Below are positions 14,905 to 25,316 of a DNA stretch of 64,000 bases, one piece after another; within the stretch, counting starts at the first letter, position 1, and every line of letters begins with the position of its first letter. Source of the DNA: Tenacibaculum finnmarkense (GTDB taxonomy: Bacteria; Bacteroidota; Bacteroidia; Flavobacteriales; Flavobacteriaceae); NCBI RefSeq assembly GCF_900239185.1, contig NZ_OENA01000023.1, positions 62,001-126,000 of the forward strand. The letters are read 5' to 3'. The position numbers were made by a program, and so were the translations under genes. The notes beneath the pieces are model-generated. The model was not told where the DNA came from. It did no database searches and saw nothing but the letters and a program-made list of their open reading frames with translations.

Positions 14905-17418
14905 ATGAATAAGCAACAATTAGCTACTAAAATATGGGAATCTGCAAACCAAATGCGTTCGAAAATTGAAGCAAATGAATACAAAGATTATATTTTAGGA
15001 TTTATTTTTTACAAATATTTATCAGAAAAACAGATAGAAACATTAAAAAAGAATGAGTTTTCTAATAATGATATTCAAAACCTCAACGAACAGGATACCG
15101 AAAATGTAAACTTTATTAAAGAAGAAATTGGCTATTTTATAGCTTACGATAATTTATTTAGTACGTGGATTAACGCAGGAAAAGATTTTGAAGTAGCAAA
15201 TGTTCATGATGCCCTTTCGGCTTTTAACCGTTTGATAGACGACAAACATAAAAAATTATTTGAAGGTATTTTTGAAATACTACAAACTGGTTTAGGTAAA
15301 TTAGGCGAAAATGCTTCAAAACAAACCAAAGTTATTAGCGATTTAATCCATTTGATTAATGATATTCCGATGGACGGAAAACAAGATTACGATGTTCTTG
15401 GTTTTATTTATGAGTTCTTAATTGCTCAATTTGCTCAAAATGCTGGTAAAAAAGCAGGAGAATTTTATACGCCTAATGAAGTATCTGTATTAATGTCTGA
15501 AATTATATCAGACCATTTAAAAGATGCCAAGGAAATTAAAATTTACGATTCGTGTAGTGGTTCGGGTTCTTTGTTAATTAATATTGGTAACAGTGTAGCC
15601 AAATACATGACCAATAAAGGTAATATTAAATACTACGCACAAGAACTAAAAAGAAATACCTACAACCTTACTCGTATGAATTTAATTATGCGAGGAATTT
15701 TACCCGATAATATTTTTACAAGAAATGGCGATACTTTAGAGGAAGATTGGCCATTTTTTGATGAAAATGAAAAAGAAACATCATACGAAAGATTGCGTGT
15801 AGATGCCGTAGTTTCGAATCCACCGTATTCGCAAAATTGGAATACCGAAAATAAAGAATCTGAAGCTCGTTACAGCCGTTTTGGTGTAGCTCCTAAAGGA
15901 AAAGCAGATTTTGCCTTTTTATTACACGATTTATATCACCTAAAACCAAACGGAATTATGAATATCGTACTTCCGCACGGTGTGTTATTCCGTGGTGGCG
16001 AAGAAGGTAAAATCCGTAGAAATTTAATCGAACAAAATCATATACACGCAATTATTGGCTTGCCTGCTGGTATCTTTTTTGGTACGGGAATACCAACAGT
16101 AATTATCGTATTACGACAAGAACGTACAGAAAGCAATATTTTATTTATTGATGCATCCAAAGGATTTATTAAAGACGGTAAAAATAACAAACTTCGTGCT
16201 TCCGATATTAAAAAAATAGCCGATACCGTTAATCAGCGTATTACAGTTCCTAAATTTTCGAGCGTTGTTGCTAAAGATGAAATTCGTAACAATGAATACA
16301 ATTTAAACATCCCTAGATATATAGATGCTTCTGAAAAAACGGAAAGTTGGGATATTTACGCTTCCATGTTTGGCGGTATTCCTAAAAATGAATTAGACGA
16401 TTTAAACCTCTATTGGAATGCTTTTAACGGTTTAAAAGAACATCTTTTCAAAGAAAATACTCCCGAAAATTATCATATAAATGTTACCGATATTAAAACC
16501 ACTATCAAAAATCATCAAAGCGTACAAAACTTTATAAATCAGTTTACTGAAAATTTTAACGATTTTGATGCTTTTTTAGATACACAACTTATCCAAAATA
16601 AAACAACATTACATATTTCATCAGAAAAAAATGTAATTAGCAATGCTATTTTTAAGCGTTTAAAAAATATTCCGTTATTAGATAAATACGTTGCCTACGA
16701 AGGTTTTTCCAACGAATGGGAAAAAATTAGTATCGATTTAGAAATGATACATTCCGAAGGAAGCCAAACCATAAAAAAGGTAGACCCTAATATGGTTGTT
16801 AAAAAGAAAAGCGGTAAAGATGTAGAAGTACAACAAGGCTGGAAAGGGCGTATTATTCCGTTTACTTTAGCCCAACAAATTTTATTAGAAGATGATGTAA
16901 AGGCACTTCAACAAAATGAAAACCAACTACAACAACTACAATCAGAAATTGACGAACTAACCGAAAACATAAACACCGCACAAGAAGCTATTGAAAATGG
17001 TGCGGAAAATGACGAGGAATTAGAAACTGAAATTGTTGAACATAACAAACAACTAAAAATCAATAAAACAAGCCGTACAAAATTAAATAAAATCATTAAA
17101 ACACAAACAGACAGCCTACACCTGCAAACAAAAGAAACTATTGAAAACCTTACCGAGGCACAAGTAAACCAATTACTTACCGCAAAATGGATACAACCTA
17201 TTGTATTGTTTGTTCATAAAATGCCCGAAAACAGCTTACAACAGCTAAACCAAAAAATAACCGCTTTAGCGAAAAAATATAGCACAACCTACGCACAAGT
17301 AGCAAACGACATACAAAAAACCCAAAATAGTTTATCTGAAATGATTAACGAATTAGAAGGTAACCAATTTGATATGCAAGGATTAACAGAACTTAAAAAC
17401 CTTTTAAACCATAAATAA
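14905..17418 (+). CDS. hsdM: Type I restriction-modification methyltransferase subunit HsdM
   Basis: An 837-residue protein. HsdM N-terminal helical domain (residues 1-155), then the N6-adenine methyltransferase domain with SAM motif I IYDSCSGSGSLL (213-224) and catalytic NPPY (305-308), ending near residue 500. The last ~330 residues are an extension with a Gln/Glu-rich coiled coil (about 670-740), much longer than the ~500-residue classical HsdM. It methylates adenines at the site chosen by HsdS and joins HsdR in the restriction complex. hsdS begins on the next base after its stop. Confidence 0.94.
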   Translation: MNKQQLATKIWESANQMRSKIEANEYKDYILGFIFYKYLSEKQIETLKKNEFSNNDIQNLNEQDTENVNFIKEEIGYFIAYDNLFSTWINAGKDFEVANVHDALSAFNRLIDDKHKKLFEGIFEILQTGLGKLGENASKQTKVISDLIHLINDIPMDGKQDYDVLGFIYEFLIAQFAQNAGKKAGEFYTPNEVSVLMSEIISDHLKDAKEIKIYDSCSGSGSLLINIGNSVAKYMTNKGNIKYYAQELKRNTYNLTRMNLIMRGILPDNIFTRNGDTLEEDWPFFDENEKETSYERLRVDAVVSNPPYSQNWNTENKESEARYSRFGVAPKGKADFAFLLHDLYHLKPNGIMNIVLPHGVLFRGGEEGKIRRNLIEQNHIHAIIGLPAGIFFGTGIPTVIIVLRQERTESNILFIDASKGFIKDGKNNKLRASDIKKIADTVNQRITVPKFSSVVAKDEIRNNEYNLNIPRYIDASEKTESWDIYASMFGGIPKNELDDLNLYWNAFNGLKEHLFKENTPENYHINVTDIKTTIKNHQSVQNFINQFTENFNDFDAFLDTQLIQNKTTLHISSEKNVISNAIFKRLKNIPLLDKYVAYEGFSNEWEKISIDLEMIHSEGSQTIKKVDPNMVVKKKSGKDVEVQQGWKGRIIPFTLAQQILLEDDVKALQQNENQLQQLQSEIDELTENINTAQEAIENGAENDEELETEIVEHNKQLKINKTSRTKLNKIIKTQTDSLHLQTKETIENLTEAQVNQLLTAKWIQPIVLFVHKMPENSLQQLNQKITALAKKYSTTYAQVANDIQKTQNSLSEMINELEGNQFDMQGLTELKNLLNHK

Positions 17419-18603
17419 ATGAGTACAAATAAAATACCTAAAATTAGGTTTAAAGGGTTTACTGAGGAATGGGAAGTGAAAAAGTTATCTGAATTACTAC
17501 AATTGGAAAATGGCTATGCTTTTAAGAGTGAATATTTTCAATCTAAAACCTCAGAATATATTGTACTAACACCTGGCAATGTTCATTTAAAAGGAGGTTT
17601 TCAATATGGCAAAGGTAATTATTACAATATTTTAGGTAAATACCCTGAAAGATTTAACTTAAAAGCTGGTGATATTTTTGTTACTATGACAGATTTAACA
17701 CCAACTGCTCAAACCTTAGGTTTACCTGCTATTGTACCTGATGATGGAAATAAATACTTACATAATCAACGATTAGGAAAATTAACAAATTTAAAAGGAG
17801 ATAAGGAATTTTTGTTTCAACTTTTATGTAGTAGTAAAAACCAAAAGAAAATTGTTGTCACTTCATCTGGAACTACTGTAAAACACACTTCTCCTCAAAA
17901 AATACTTGATTGTATTAACCATTTCCCCAAACAAGAAGAACAAACGAAAATAGGTTCATTTTTTGAAAATATAGACCAATTAGTAAACCAACACCAAACG
18001 CAACATAAAAAACTAACCGCTCTTAAAAAAGCAATGCTTAGTAAGCTATTTCCAAAACAAGGAAAAAAAATCCCTGAAATTAGGTTTAAAGGATTTAATG
18101 AGGAATGGGAAGTTAAAAAATTAAATGAAGTGACAACTTACCGTTCTTCAACATTATCTGTAAGTGATGCTAAAGAAGTTGGAAATTATGAATTATATGA
18201 TGCCAATAAAGTTATTGGCTATACTGATAATTATATTCAATCTTGTGAATATATTAGTATTATTAAAGATGGTTCAGGTGTTGGACGTCTTCGTTTACTG
18301 CCTAAAAACACAAGTTTTATAGGAACATTGGGAGCGATAATCGCAAATAACGTTGATATTTATTTTATTTATAATTACCTCCAAATTATTGATTTAATTA
18401 AACACGTAACAGGAGCTACTATTCCTCACGTCTATTTTAAAGATTATGGAGAAGATGAATACTTAATTCCTGTTGATAAAAAAGAACAAGAAAAGATAGG
18501 AAATTATTTTCAGAATTTAGATAGTTTAATAGCAAACCACAGCCAACAACTAGAAAAATTAGAGGTTTTAAAAAAGGCGTGTTTAGCTAAAATGTTTGTT
18601 TAA
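17419..18603 (+). CDS. hsdS: Type I restriction-modification specificity subunit HsdS
   Basis: A 394-residue protein with two target-recognition domains. Each half starts with nearly the same segment (IPKIRFKGFTEEWEVKKLSE at residue 5 and IPEIRFKGFNEEWEVKKLNE at about 217) and ends with a coiled-coil spacer (QHKKLTALKKAMLSKLFP and QLEKLEVLKKACLAKMF). This is the normal circularly symmetric HsdS. It sets the bipartite recognition site. The matching DNA repeats (about 17436-17500 and 18070-18135) could allow domain exchange by recombination. No second hsdS or recombinase is in the locus. Confidence 0.93.
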   Translation: MSTNKIPKIRFKGFTEEWEVKKLSELLQLENGYAFKSEYFQSKTSEYIVLTPGNVHLKGGFQYGKGNYYNILGKYPERFNLKAGDIFVTMTDLTPTAQTLGLPAIVPDDGNKYLHNQRLGKLTNLKGDKEFLFQLLCSSKNQKKIVVTSSGTTVKHTSPQKILDCINHFPKQEEQTKIGSFFENIDQLVNQHQTQHKKLTALKKAMLSKLFPKQGKKIPEIRFKGFNEEWEVKKLNEVTTYRSSTLSVSDAKEVGNYELYDANKVIGYTDNYIQSCEYISIIKDGSGVGRLRLLPKNTSFIGTLGAIIANNVDIYFIYNYLQIIDLIKHVTGATIPHVYFKDYGEDEYLIPVDKKEQEKIGNYFQNLDSLIANHSQQLEKLEVLKKACLAKMFV

Positions 18604-18629
18604 AAAATTGTTATTGAAAAAGAAAAAAT

Positions 18630-21600
18630 ATGTTTAAAAACGAAGCTGAATTTGAAAAAACTTTTATTGAAACTTTAAGAAATTTTGGTGATTGGAACGA
18701 TTCCGAAGTACTTAAAAACCCAACAGAACAAGATTTATTAAATAATTGGGCTAAAATTTTATATAAAAACAATAAAAGTATTGATAGGTTAAACGAAAAA
18801 CCGCTTACCAATGGAGAAATGCAACAAATAGTTGCACAAATAAACACCCTACGCACGCCATTAAACTTAAACGGATTTATAAAAGGAAAAACCATTTCGA
18901 TAAAACGAGATAATAAAGACGATAAATTACATTTTGGTAAAGAAATTAGTTTAAAAATATACGACCCTTATGAAATAGGACAAGGGCAAAGTAAGTATCA
19001 AATAGCACAACAACCGCAATTTCCTACTAAAAGCAAGATGTTAAACAACCGCCGTGGCGATGTAATGTTGTTAATAAACGGAATGCCTTTAATTCATATC
19101 GAACTAAAAAAATCGGGCGTTTCGGTATCACAAGCCACGCATCAGATAGAAAATTATGCACGTTCGGGAATTTTTACAGGTTTCTTTTCGTTGGTTCAAA
19201 TATTTGTAGCTATGAATCCTGAAGAGGCGGTTTATTTTGCAAACCCTGGCCCTGACGGAAAATTTAATTCAGATTATTATTTCAATTGGGCAGATTTTAA
19301 CAATGTAAAAATTAATAATTGGAAAAATTTTTCTAGAAAATTATTAACCGTCCCCATAGTACACGAATTAGTAGGACTTTACACTATTGCCGATAAAAGT
19401 GATGGTATTTTAAAAGTAATGCGAAGTTATCAATACCATGCCTGTCATGCAATTTCTGATAAAGTTGCAAAAACCAATTGGAATATTCACGATAAAACCA
19501 ACCATTTAGGCGGTTTTATATGGCACACCACAGGTTCGGGAAAAACCTTAACCAGTTTTAAATCGGCACAATTAATTGCCAATTCAAAAGATGCCGATAA
19601 GGTTATTTTTTTAATGGATAGAATTGAGTTAGGCACACAATCGTTAAAAGCCTACAATCATTTTACCGAAGATAACGAAGAAGTACAAGCCACAGAAGAT
19701 ACGCAAGTATTAATAAATAAGCTAAAAAGTAACGACCCTGCCAATACGTTAATTGTATCTTCTATTCAAAAAATGAGTAATATTACCGAAGATGGTTTAC
19801 GCTCGGCAGACATTAGCAAAATAAACCAAAAACGTATGGTAATTATTGTTGATGAAGCGCATCGCTCTACTTTTGGCGATATGTTACAAACCATTAAACA
19901 AACGTTTGATAACGCTTTATTCTTCGGATTTACAGGCACACCCATACTAGACGAAAATCAGAAAAAAGACAGTACCACTACTACCGTTTTTGGGCAAGAA
20001 TTACATCGATATACTTTAACTGACGGAATTACAGATAAAAATGTTTTAGGTTTTGACCCTTACAAAGTTTTAACCTATAAAGATAAAGATTTGCGTTTGG
20101 AGGTAGCTTTAGAAAAATCAAAATCGGCAGATATTACCGATGCTATGGCAGACCCAAAAAGAAAAAAAATATTTAACAAGTATATGAACGATGTTCCTAT
20201 GGCTGGTTATTTAGATGAAAATAGCGTTTATAATGTTGGTATTGAAGATTTATTACCAAAATCGCAATATCAAACAGAAAACTATTATAATGCGGTTGTA
20301 AAAGATATTTTAGAGGGTTGGAAAGTTTTAAGTCAAGATAATAAATTTCATGCTATTTTTGCAACCAGTAGTATTGCTGATGCTATTATGTATTATCGAA
20401 AATTTAAAAGCGAAGCGTCACATTTAAACGTAACCGCTTTATTTGATGCAACTATTGATAATAATGGGAGCGCACCATTTAAAGAAGATGGTTTAGTTGA
20501 ATTAATGGAAGATTACAACGCCAAATTCGGGCAAAACTTTACATTAGCAACACACGGTAAATTTAAAAAAGATATTGCTTTACGCTTGGCACACAAAACA
20601 CCTTATCAGCGCATAACAACAAGCCCCGAAAAGCAATTAGATATTTTAATTGTCGTTGACCAAATGCTAACGGGTTTCGACTCTAAATGGGTAAATACGT
20701 TGTATTTAGATAAAATGTTAAAGTATGAAAACCTAATACAAGCCATATCACGTACCAACCGACTTTTTGGCGAAGACAAACCTTTTGGAACTATTAAATA
20801 TTACAAGTTGCCACACACTATGGAACGTAATATTAATGATGCTGTAAAACTTTATTCAGGCGATAAACCCTTAGAATTATTTGTTGATAAATTAGATAAA
20901 AATTTAATCGCTTTAAATGATGTATTTACGGAGATAAAAGAATTATTTGAAAATGCTAAAATTGAATCGTTTAGCAAATTACCAACAGAAAAAGCAGAAC
21001 GTGGTTTATTTGCAAAATTATTTAATACGTTTAATCATTATTTTGAATCAGCAAAAGTACAAGGTTTCCGTTGGGATAAATTAAATTATACTTTTGAAGA
21101 AAAGAATTTAAAAATAGAAATACGTTTTGATAAACAAATTTTTTTAACGTTAGTACAACGTTATAAAGAGTTATTTAGCAATTCTGATACTGATGAAAAA
21201 GATTCAGATATTCCTTTTGATATAAAAACACATATTACCGAAATAGACACGGGTAAAATAGATAGTGATTTTATGAATTCGAAATTTAAAAAGTTTTTAA
21301 AAAACTTAGAAAGTTCAGAGATCAGTAAAACAGAAAAAGAAAAAACGTTAAATGAGCTTCGAAAATCGTACGCAAAACTAAGCCAAAATGAACAAAAATA
21401 TGCCGAAATATTTTTAAGAGATATAGAAAGAGGTGACGTTGTTTTAGAGCAAGATAAAGATTTTATGGATTATATTGTCATATATCATCAAAATGATGAA
21501 AACGATAAAATAAAACAAATTTCTATTGCATTTGGTTTAGAGGAATCTTTGTTACGAGGAATGATAAATACGGAGTTTTCAATGGCAAAATTCAACAGAT

Positions 21601-21731
21601 TAAAAGAAACTGTTGATAAAGAAAAAGCAAAAATTTATTTTGAAAAATTAGAAGGTGTCAAAATATCTAAACCTAAGGTAAATATAAAAACGCATAATTT
21701 ATTAAAAGAATTTATTGTAGAACAAAATTAA
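18630..21731 (+). CDS. hsdR: Type I restriction endonuclease subunit HsdR
   Basis: A 1,033-residue protein of usual HsdR length. The N-terminal PD-(D/E)xK nuclease shows Asp144 (RRGDVMLL) and Glu158-x-Lys160 (IHIELKKSG). The SF2 translocase follows with Walker A TTGSGKT (300-306), DEAH at 408-411, TGTP in FGFTGTPIL, and QAISRTNR as motif VI. The C-terminal helical part contacts the methyltransferase. It starts 26 bases after hsdS, forming an hsdM-hsdS-hsdR operon. All catalytic motifs are intact, so the system is probably active. Confidence 0.95.
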   Translation: MFKNEAEFEKTFIETLRNFGDWNDSEVLKNPTEQDLLNNWAKILYKNNKSIDRLNEKPLTNGEMQQIVAQINTLRTPLNLNGFIKGKTISIKRDNKDDKLHFGKEISLKIYDPYEIGQGQSKYQIAQQPQFPTKSKMLNNRRGDVMLLINGMPLIHIELKKSGVSVSQATHQIENYARSGIFTGFFSLVQIFVAMNPEEAVYFANPGPDGKFNSDYYFNWADFNNVKINNWKNFSRKLLTVPIVHELVGLYTIADKSDGILKVMRSYQYHACHAISDKVAKTNWNIHDKTNHLGGFIWHTTGSGKTLTSFKSAQLIANSKDADKVIFLMDRIELGTQSLKAYNHFTEDNEEVQATEDTQVLINKLKSNDPANTLIVSSIQKMSNITEDGLRSADISKINQKRMVIIVDEAHRSTFGDMLQTIKQTFDNALFFGFTGTPILDENQKKDSTTTTVFGQELHRYTLTDGITDKNVLGFDPYKVLTYKDKDLRLEVALEKSKSADITDAMADPKRKKIFNKYMNDVPMAGYLDENSVYNVGIEDLLPKSQYQTENYYNAVVKDILEGWKVLSQDNKFHAIFATSSIADAIMYYRKFKSEASHLNVTALFDATIDNNGSAPFKEDGLVELMEDYNAKFGQNFTLATHGKFKKDIALRLAHKTPYQRITTSPEKQLDILIVVDQMLTGFDSKWVNTLYLDKMLKYENLIQAISRTNRLFGEDKPFGTIKYYKLPHTMERNINDAVKLYSGDKPLELFVDKLDKNLIALNDVFTEIKELFENAKIESFSKLPTEKAERGLFAKLFNTFNHYFESAKVQGFRWDKLNYTFEEKNLKIEIRFDKQIFLTLVQRYKELFSNSDTDEKDSDIPFDIKTHITEIDTGKIDSDFMNSKFKKFLKNLESSEISKTEKEKTLNELRKSYAKLSQNEQKYAEIFLRDIERGDVVLEQDKDFMDYIVIYHQNDENDKIKQISIAFGLEESLLRGMINTEFSMAKFNRLKETVDKEKAKIYFEKLEGVKISKPKVNIKTHNLLKEFIVEQN

Positions 21732-21741
21732 GAAACAACAA

Positions 21742-21776
21742 AAAAACACGCAACCCATAACAGATTGCGTGTTTTT
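21742..21776. terminator. Bidirectional terminator between hsdR and prfA
   Basis: AAAAACACGCAA, an 11-base loop, TTGCGTGTTTTT. It serves the convergent hsdR (plus) and prfA (minus) genes. Confidence 0.85.
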
Positions 21777-21803
21777 CAATAAAATATATACTTGTTGATA
21801 CTC

Positions 21804-22880
21804 TTAAATAGTTTCTCCTAATTCTTTTAATTTAGACGTATTTTCTGCAAGCATTAACTCATCAATAATTTTCTGAATATCACCATTAATAATATTTGAT
21901 AAATCATATAAAGTTAACCCAATTCTGTGATCTGTCATACGCCCTTGTGGGAAATTGTAAGTTCTAATTTTCGCACTTCTATCTCCAGAAGTAACCATTG
22001 TTCCACGTTTTAAAGCATCAGCAGCATTTTTCTTTGCCAACTCCATGTCGTATAAACGAGAACGCAATACTTTAAAGGCTTTCTCTTTATTCTTATGTTG
22101 CGATTTCTGATCCTGACATTGCGCTACTAAACCAGTAGGAATATGTGTTAAACGAACCGCTGAATACGTCGTATTTACAGACTGACCTCCAGGACCTGAT
22201 GAACAGAAAAAGTCAATACGTACTTCCTTCGGATTAATAACTACATCAAACTCTTCTGCTTCTGGGAAAACCATACACGTAGCTGCCGATGTATGCACAC
22301 GACCTTGTGTTTCGGTTTGTGGTACACGTTGTACACGGTGTACACCTGCCTCAAACTTTAAAGTTCCATACACATCATCACCAGAAACTTCAAACTGAAT
22401 TTCTTTAAAACCACCGTTTGTTCCTTCAGAATAATCTACTGTTGATACTTTCCAACCCCTACCTTCACAATATTTGGTGTACATTCTAAATAATTCACCA
22501 GCAAAAATACTTGCTTCATCACCTCCAGCACCTGCTCTAAGTTCAACAACGGCATTTTTACTATCTTCAGGATCTTTCGGAATTAATAAAAACTTAATTT
22601 CATCCTCTAAAACAGGAATACGCTTTTTAGCATCATCCATTTCCATTTTAGCCATTTCCGTCATTTCGGCATCGCTTCCGTCAGCTATAATTTCTTTAGC
22701 TTCTTCAATAGAGTCCGTTAAACTTTGATATTCTTGTCCTTTTTTAACAACCTTACCTAAATCTTTATATTCTTTACTTAACTTAACGTAACGTTTTTGA
22801 TCCATTATAACTTCAGGTTGGATAATTAAATCCGAAATTTCGTCATAACGTTGCTTTATAATTCTAATTTTATCTAACAT
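21804..22880 (-). CDS. prfA: Peptide chain release factor 1
   Basis: A 358-residue protein of standard RF1 length. The GGQ loop that triggers peptidyl-tRNA hydrolysis is at 231-233 ([10 protein letters not shown]). The domain 1 helices, the REL-type [15 protein letters not shown] and the RF1 tail (ATRTYNFPQ-like [19 protein letters not shown]) are present. It recognises UAA and UAG stop codons. It stands alone, convergent with hsdR. Confidence 0.96.
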   Translation of the reverse strand: MLDKIRIIKQRYDEISDLIIQPEVIMDQKRYVKLSKEYKDLGKVVKKGQEYQSLTDSIEEAKEIIADGSDAEMTEMAKMEMDDAKKRIPVLEDEIKFLLIPKDPEDSKNAVVELRAGAGGDEASIFAGELFRMYTKYCEGRGWKVSTVDYSEGTNGGFKEIQFEVSGDDVYGTLKFEAGVHRVQRVPQTETQGRVHTSAATCMVFPEAEEFDVVINPKEVRIDFFCSSGPGGQSVNTTYSAVRLTHIPTGLVAQCQDQKSQHKNKEKAFKVLRSRLYDMELAKKNAADALKRGTMVTSGDRSAKIRTYNFPQGRMTDHRIGLTLYDLSNIINGDIQKIIDELMLAENTSKLKELGETI

Positions 22881-23137
22881 CTTCTAGCTTTTCTGGTCTG
22901 CGAATTTACGGATTTTATCGGAATTATTTTTAAAATTCATTTAACTATATTTTTAAGGCAAATCTCCTTGTTTTGCATCAATACGCTAAAACTTTATTTA
23001 GCTTTTGATAAAAGAGCCATTTCAACCTTTTTTAGTCGTTTATTTATCTCTAAAAAACAAGCAAACAAAGCCGACACTCACTCTTTTTAAATACCGCTAC
23101 TTACTGTATATTTACAGCTTATATAAAGTTGGAAATT

Positions 23138-25003
23138 ATGCAAAACAATAACATACTAGATTATATTAAAGAAGTATTAAAAAACATGCCTGCTGATTGG
23201 CTAACCCTAACCACACATCGACTAGATATTTACAATGAAAAATTAGCGAAAGTTGAATTTACAAATCAGTTCGAAAGCTTATTTAATAACAATAACAGTC
23301 AATTATCAGCATTAAGTGAATTGCCTACTGCTTATGATTATATTCGACTTGGACATCCGTTGTCCTGTGTTTTAGAATGGGTTATTTCAAAAATGAATGA
23401 TTTAAATTCTGAAAATATCATCAGTTTTTCTTCTACTACAATGCCTATTTTAGCTATTCTTAGAAGTAATTTACAGCAAAATAAAAACACCCAAATTATT
23501 TATTCAGATAAATTGCCAAGCGCTTTTAATGCCGATGTTTTACAAAATATTTATGGCTATAAATTTGAACTAAAAAAAATTGCTGATAAAATTTCTAATT
23601 TCGATGGTAGTACTATTTTAATATCCGAAGAAAAAGAAATTTGTAATTTCAATATAAATAGCAACCCAAACATTGATTTTTTTATCAATATAAACACAAA
23701 ATCAGGAAGTGTTTTAGCAGTAAATAAAAAAGAAAATCAAGAATATATTTCTGCAATTCAACATGTAAGACGTAGAGAAAGTATTGCGATGACTCCTGCC
23801 GATTCACTAGCTGTTTTACAATCATTTGTAGCTAAAACAGTAAACAAAACAAGTTCAATTTCTTCGGATATTCCTAAAAACACTTTATTAGAAGATAAGG
23901 CTTCGGTTTTAAAAAGCATCCAACAAATTACCCAAAGCACCACAAAACCATTAGTTGCCTCTAGCGGACTGTCTATTCAATATGCTATTTTAATGGGATT
24001 AGTTGACCATGCACAACAAAATAATAGCGGAAAAACTATTAAAATTGTCGTTCCACCAAATTGTTACGGAGGTACCAACGACCAAGCAAGACGTGTTGCC
24101 GCTTGTCTTGAAAATGTAGAAATTGTTGATTTATTAGTCGATGGCGGTAACGATATGGTAAAAAGTATCGATGCTGTGTTGGCAGAAATAGCCCTAGAAG
24201 ACGCTGTTCCTTTTATCATTGCTGAAATTCCTACCAACCCAAGAGTTGAAGTTCCTAATTTAGATGATTTAAGAGCTGTTTTAACTAAAAAACGTACTAC
24301 AAATTCAGGAATAGTCGCTGTTGACCCTGTTTTTATTTTAGATCAAACTTTTTGCCCGAACGTTCACTTTTTAGGAGAAAACGCCATATTATCAAGCGTT
24401 CGTACTATTTCATTTGCTAGTGGCTCAAAATTCCCTAGTGGCGGAAAATGTACCGCAGGTTATTGTGTTGGAAACAAAAAATCGGAAACCTTAATGGATA
24501 AAATAGCCATTCATTTAAACGTTACCGACAACGAAGCGACTGATTTTCAATATGAAATATTAGCAAAACAATTGCCCTCTATGAACCAACGAATTATAGA
24601 TGCGTATAAAAACACCCGTGAATTTGTAACTTTTATTACCGATAATTTACCAGGCGCAAAAATAAATTTTGTATCTGAAGAATTAGCTTCTCAAGGCTTT
24701 ACGCCGTCTGTTTTCTCGTTAGATTTACCGACAAAAGGAAATTCTGATGCCGAAAAAGAGACTTATAAAAGAGCTTTAAATTTAAAATTAATCAACCTAA
24801 TGATTACCGAAATACCTACCCAAAGTAAATTTTGTGTAAGCTACGGACAATTAAAAGGATGCTACTGGACGATTCCTGCAACCTCAACCCAAGGAACCAC
24901 CAAAGAAGGCGATAAAGATTATATTGTACGCGCCTCACTTTCGGCAAATATGGATTTAGAATTGCATAAAAAAGTATTTTTAGACTTTGTAAAAAGCATC
25001 TAA
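23138..25003 (+). CDS. PLP-dependent enzyme of the Cys/Met metabolism family
   Basis: The ATG at 23138 (MQNNNILDYIKEVLKNMP) is preferred to the upstream in-frame TTG. The 621-residue protein has a C-terminal part like trans-sulfuration enzymes (fold type I): PNCYGGTNDQARR, AEIPTNPRVEVPNL, VDPVF, and the PLP-lysine context FASGSKFPSGGKCTAGY (Lys near residue 430). The first ~200 residues are an extension absent from ordinary ~400-residue cystathionine synthases and lyases. The reaction is therefore uncertain. Its likely terminator (25317-25358) is now separated from it by a 288-bp insertion. Confidence 0.75.
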   Translation: MQNNNILDYIKEVLKNMPADWLTLTTHRLDIYNEKLAKVEFTNQFESLFNNNNSQLSALSELPTAYDYIRLGHPLSCVLEWVISKMNDLNSENIISFSSTTMPILAILRSNLQQNKNTQIIYSDKLPSAFNADVLQNIYGYKFELKKIADKISNFDGSTILISEEKEICNFNINSNPNIDFFININTKSGSVLAVNKKENQEYISAIQHVRRRESIAMTPADSLAVLQSFVAKTVNKTSSISSDIPKNTLLEDKASVLKSIQQITQSTTKPLVASSGLSIQYAILMGLVDHAQQNNSGKTIKIVVPPNCYGGTNDQARRVAACLENVEIVDLLVDGGNDMVKSIDAVLAEIALEDAVPFIIAEIPTNPRVEVPNLDDLRAVLTKKRTTNSGIVAVDPVFILDQTFCPNVHFLGENAILSSVRTISFASGSKFPSGGKCTAGYCVGNKKSETLMDKIAIHLNVTDNEATDFQYEILAKQLPSMNQRIIDAYKNTREFVTFITDNLPGAKINFVSEELASQGFTPSVFSLDLPTKGNSDAEKETYKRALNLKLINLMITEIPTQSKFCVSYGQLKGCYWTIPATSTQGTTKEGDKDYIVRASLSANMDLELHKKVFLDFVKSI

Positions 25004-25024
25004 TATTTCTTTTTAAAATACTTA

Positions 25025-25312
25025 GAGCCTGTTTAAAAATTAAATAAACTGTCAGTTCGAGTGATTTTTTTCCTTCAAAAAATTGTATCGAGAACTTTTT
25101 TGTATAAAATTCATCAACATAAAAGAACTCAAATTCTCGATACAATTTTAATTCCTTTTAGTCATTAAAATCACTCGAATTGACAAGAATTATCAAAAAA
25201 AGCTAAAAAATACGGCAAATCAGGATGCGAAACTGAACTAAATTCAGTTTGACAGATTCGATTTCTTATTTTGATGTTACAAAACTTTTTTAGATGAAAT
25301 TTAAACAGGCTC
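25025..25312. mobile_element. MITE-like element with 13-bp terminal inverted repeats
   Basis: Starts GAGCCTGTTTAAA and ends TTTAAACAGGCTC, perfect 13-bp inverted repeats, flanked on both sides by TTA (25022-25024 and 25313-25315), which looks like a target duplication. No transposase is encoded in the 288 bp. Inside is a long hairpin of TGTCAGTTCGAGTG (25050) and CACTCGAATTGACA (25172). The ends resemble IS5-type inverted repeats, but that link is an inference. Confidence 0.7.
25050..25185. repeat. TGTCAGTTCGAGTG hairpin repeat, copy 3
   Basis: TGTCAGTTCGAGTG (25050-25063) pairs with CACTCGAATTGACA (25172-25185); nested inside, TTGTATCGAG pairs with CTCGATACAA. The modules are the same as at 6110 and 8055 but in a different order. 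Confidence 0.75.
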
Positions 25313-25316
25313 TTAG

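Noticed and set aside
14677..14919. 80-residue minus-strand ORF spanning attR and the ssrA terminator
   Set aside because: It crosses the att core and a perfect terminator hairpin and overlaps the hsdM start; its composition matches no protein. It is a chance frame.
14905..21731. Type I restriction system as cargo of the ssrA element
   Set aside because: It lies outside attR, and I found no third copy of the 22-bp att core up to prfA, so the sequence does not support a larger att-bounded island.
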